44,908 nucleotides of DNA, from the NCBI RefSeq assembly GCF_001431625.1, contig NZ_LLXT01000098.1, forward strand, positions 1 through 44,908, in the 5' to 3' direction. Position numbers and translations under genes: made by a program. This document shows, piece after piece, positions 42,981 to 44,908 of this stretch. The stretch's first letter is position 1. The number at the start of each line of letters is the position of its first letter. This DNA comes from Stenotrophomonas geniculata ATCC 19374 = JCM 13324 (GTDB lineage Bacteria > Pseudomonadota > Gammaproteobacteria > Xanthomonadales > Xanthomonadaceae). The notes beneath the pieces were generated by a model. It saw only the letters and a program-made list of their open reading frames with translations. It made no database searches and was not told the DNA's origin.

Positions 42981-43757
42981 ATGTCCCTGCGCGTGTCCCT
43001 GCTGATCCCCCTGCTGCTGTGCGCACCGCTCGCATATGCGCAGGATGCCTCCGAACTGGCGGCGATGTCCTCGCCGTGGAGCGGCAGTGGCGGCGAGCTC
43101 GGCTTCGCTTCGGCACGCGGCAACAGCAGCACCGAGAGCTTCAACGGCCGCCTGCGCCTGCGCTACACCGATGGCGACTGGGTGCACAGCATGGACCTGG
43201 CCGGCCTGCGTTCCAGCTCCAAGGTGATCGAGACCCGCGACGACGGCTCCACCAGCCGCCGCAACAACACCACCGCCAACCGCTACACCGGCAGTGCCGG
43301 CAGCGCGCTGCAGCTGGGCGAGCACCGCCAGCTGACGGCCACGGTGCGTACCGAGCGCGATGACTTCGCCACCTACGACCGCCAGAGCTCGTTCGGTCTG
43401 GGTTACGGCACCCGCCTGTGGAACACCGAGCGTTTCTCGTTCGACGCACAGATCGGCCCCGGTGTGCGCCGCACCCACAGCACCGAGGACGACCGCACCC
43501 GCACCGGCATGATCGGCCGCGGCCTGTTCGACATGAAGTACTCGCTGACCGACAACACCGACCTGGTCAACACCCTGCTGGTCGAATCGGGTTCCTACAA
43601 CACCTTCGGCCAGAACGACTTCGGGGTTTCGGTGAGCATGAACGAGCATCTGGCGCTGAAGGCCGGCTGGCAGGCGCGTTACAACAGTGACGTGGCCGAG
43701 GACAAGCGCAAGACCGATACGCTGACCACGATGAACGTGGTCTACAAGTTCAAATAA
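42981..43757 (+). CDS. DUF481 family outer-membrane protein (YdiY-like)
   Basis: A 258-residue exported barrel protein of the DUF481 family. The signal peptide MSLRVSLLIPLLLCAPLAYA is cleaved before QDAS. GELGFASARGNSSTESFNG is the typical opening strand; repeated amphipathic strands follow and the end is VYKFK. Family role is unknown; E. coli YdiY is acid-induced. A perfect terminator lies three bases after the stop codon. Confidence 0.88.
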   Translation: MSLRVSLLIPLLLCAPLAYAQDASELAAMSSPWSGSGGELGFASARGNSSTESFNGRLRLRYTDGDWVHSMDLAGLRSSSKVIETRDDGSTSRRNNTTANRYTGSAGSALQLGEHRQLTATVRTERDDFATYDRQSSFGLGYGTRLWNTERFSFDAQIGPGVRRTHSTEDDRTRTGMIGRGLFDMKYSLTDNTDLVNTLLVESGSYNTFGQNDFGVSVSMNEHLALKAGWQARYNSDVAEDKRKTDTLTTMNVVYKFK

Positions 43758-43759
43758 GC

Positions 43760-43786
43760 AGAACGGGCGCCGAGGGCGCCCGTTCT
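43760..43786 (+). terminator. Terminator of the DUF481 gene
   Basis: A perfect 12-bp stem (AGAACGGGCGCC and its complement) with a GAG loop, followed by CTTTC. Confidence 0.8.
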
Positions 43787-43792
43787 CTTTCG

Positions 43793-43863
43793 GTAGTGCC
43801 GGCCGCTGGCCGGCAACCGCATTCAATCAGGGCAAGAGGTTGCCGGCCAGCGGCCGGCACTAC
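43793..43863. repeat. Inverted SMAG pair between the DUF481 gene and hemC
   Basis: GTAGTGCCGGCC... (43793-43815) faces its inverted copy (43841-43863, ...GGCCGGCACTAC). The two are near-perfect complements, so a stem of over 20 bp can form between convergent genes. Confidence 0.85.
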
Positions 43864-43873
43864 CTGCGATGGT

Positions 43874-44785
43874 TTAGACGTTCAGCAGTTCGCCGGCACC
43901 GGCATCCAGCAGCATGTTCGCCACGCGCCGGCCCAGCGCTTCCGGGGCATTGGCCGGGCCCACCGCCTCGGCACGCACCGCACGGCCATCGCTGGCGCTG
44001 CCAACCAGCCCCTGCAGGTGCAGGTCGTCGCCCTGCCACTGCGCGATGGCCGCAACCGGTACATGGCAACTGCCATGCAACGCACGGTTCATCGCCCGCT
44101 CGGCTTCCACGCAGGCACGCGTGGCCGTGTCATCAAGCGGGGCGAACAACGCCATCAGGCGCGCATTGCCGCCATCGCACTCCACTGCCACCGCGCCCTG
44201 CGCCGGGGCCGGCAGCCACTGCGGCGGTTGCAGGCGCGCGACGATGCGCCCGCCCAGGCCCAGACGCTCCAGGCCGGCCACGGCCAGCACGATGGCGTCG
44301 TAGCCGCCGTTGTCGAGCTTGGCCAGGCGGGTGTTGACGTTGCCGCGCAGGTCCAGCAGCTCCAGGTCCGGGCGCAGCGCGCGCAGCTGGGCCTGACGAC
44401 GCAGCGACGAGGTACCGACCCGCGCGCCGATCGGCAGCGCGTCCAGCGAGGCGTACAGATTGGAGACGAAGCCATCGGCGGGATCGTGGCGGGTCAGCAT
44501 TGCCGGCAACGCGAACGGCGCGTCCAGTTCCATCGGCACATCCTTCAGCGAATGCACGGCGCAGTCGGCCTCGCCACGCAGCATGGCCAGCTCCAGTTCC
44601 TTCAGGAACAGGCCCTTGCCACCAATCGCGGCCAGCGAACGGTCGAGCACCTCGTCGCCGCGGGTGCTCATCGGCACCAGTTCCACATGCAGGCCGGGGT
44701 GGGCCTGGCGCAGGCGGTCGGCGACGTGTTCGCTCTGCCAGAGGGCGAGCGGGCTCTTGCGGGTGGCGATGCGGACGGTTTCCAT
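43874..44785 (-). CDS. hemC: Porphobilinogen deaminase (hydroxymethylbilane synthase)
   Basis: A 303-residue enzyme of heme and siroheme synthesis, which joins four porphobilinogens. The dipyrromethane cofactor is bound by C240 in HGSCHVP, and the catalytic D82 lies in [20 protein letters not shown] and [11 protein letters not shown] are signature blocks. No hemD is in the window; it would be expected further downstream elsewhere. It reads away from the right end of the window; 44786-44908 hold no gene. Confidence 0.97.
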   Translation of the reverse strand: METVRIATRKSPLALWQSEHVADRLRQAHPGLHVELVPMSTRGDEVLDRSLAAIGGKGLFLKELELAMLRGEADCAVHSLKDVPMELDAPFALPAMLTRHDPADGFVSNLYASLDALPIGARVGTSSLRRQAQLRALRPDLELLDLRGNVNTRLAKLDNGGYDAIVLAVAGLERLGLGGRIVARLQPPQWLPAPAQGAVAVECDGGNARLMALFAPLDDTATRACVEAERAMNRALHGSCHVPVAAIAQWQGDDLHLQGLVGSASDGRAVRAEAVGPANAPEALGRRVANMLLDAGAGELLNV

Positions 44786-44908
44786 CCGGTCATTATCGCG
44801 CCTCCGGCGGGGATACGGCCAACGGCGGAGCCCCTCGTGGCTGGCGCGAACGGCTGGTTCATTGCGCTAGGCCGGGCGGGGGGGGTTCGCGGGGGACGCC
44901 GTAAACCC

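Overview
The window is one continuous stretch of GC-rich (roughly two-thirds G+C) chromosomal DNA from a gammaproteobacterium of the Xanthomonadaceae, most likely Stenotrophomonas (S. maltophilia complex). That assignment is inferred from the protein families, from the lipoyl-carrying dihydrolipoamide dehydrogenase, and above all from about ten palindromic intergenic repeats ending in GTAG, the hallmark of the SMAG repeat family described in S. maltophilia. There are 42 protein genes I can support. I see no rRNA, tRNA, insertion sequence, prophage or CRISPR array.

Layout. 1-4.3 kb: a two-gene aryl alcohol/aldehyde dehydrogenase operon (minus) facing a DUF1415 gene translationally coupled to a short-chain dehydrogenase. 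4.3-9.9 kb: housekeeping singles (oligopeptidase A, a small hypothetical protein, a PLP enzyme of the cysteine synthase family, glyoxalase I, a second VOC protein, a CBS-pair protein). 10.2-22.1 kb: glmS and glmU (amino-sugar nucleotide synthesis). Between them, in the opposite direction, lies a complete seven-gene export/sensing module: HlyD-type adaptor, MacB/LolD-type ATPase, two FtsX-like permeases, a mini PDZ protein, an NtrC-type response regulator and a histidine kinase. A textbook -24/-12 sigma-54 promoter with an upstream palindrome precedes the adaptor gene, so the module looks like a self-regulating envelope-stress or efflux unit. 22.1-29.9 kb: gtrA and the full F1Fo ATP synthase operon atpIBEFHAGDC (minus), with a strong promoter and terminator.

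30-41 kb: an outer-membrane barrel gene preceded by a probable small RNA ending in a perfect terminator; an unusual cluster of three long hairpins with a shared 42-nt core but different arms (31.26-31.71 kb); lpd and aceF (pyruvate dehydrogenase E3 and E2); a deoxyinosine glycosylase gene; ompW; and glpD-glpK. 40.4-44.9 kb: a metQ lipoprotein gene downstream of a WYL regulator, a lipoprotein, a DUF481 barrel protein and hemC.

Most of the window is conserved core genome. The parts worth a second look are the sigma-54-controlled ABC/two-component module inserted between glmU and glmS, the conserved-core/variable-arm hairpins, the placement of hairpins in the atp operon directly behind the genes for the multi-copy subunits c, alpha and beta, and the candidate sRNA at about 30.06-30.21 kb.
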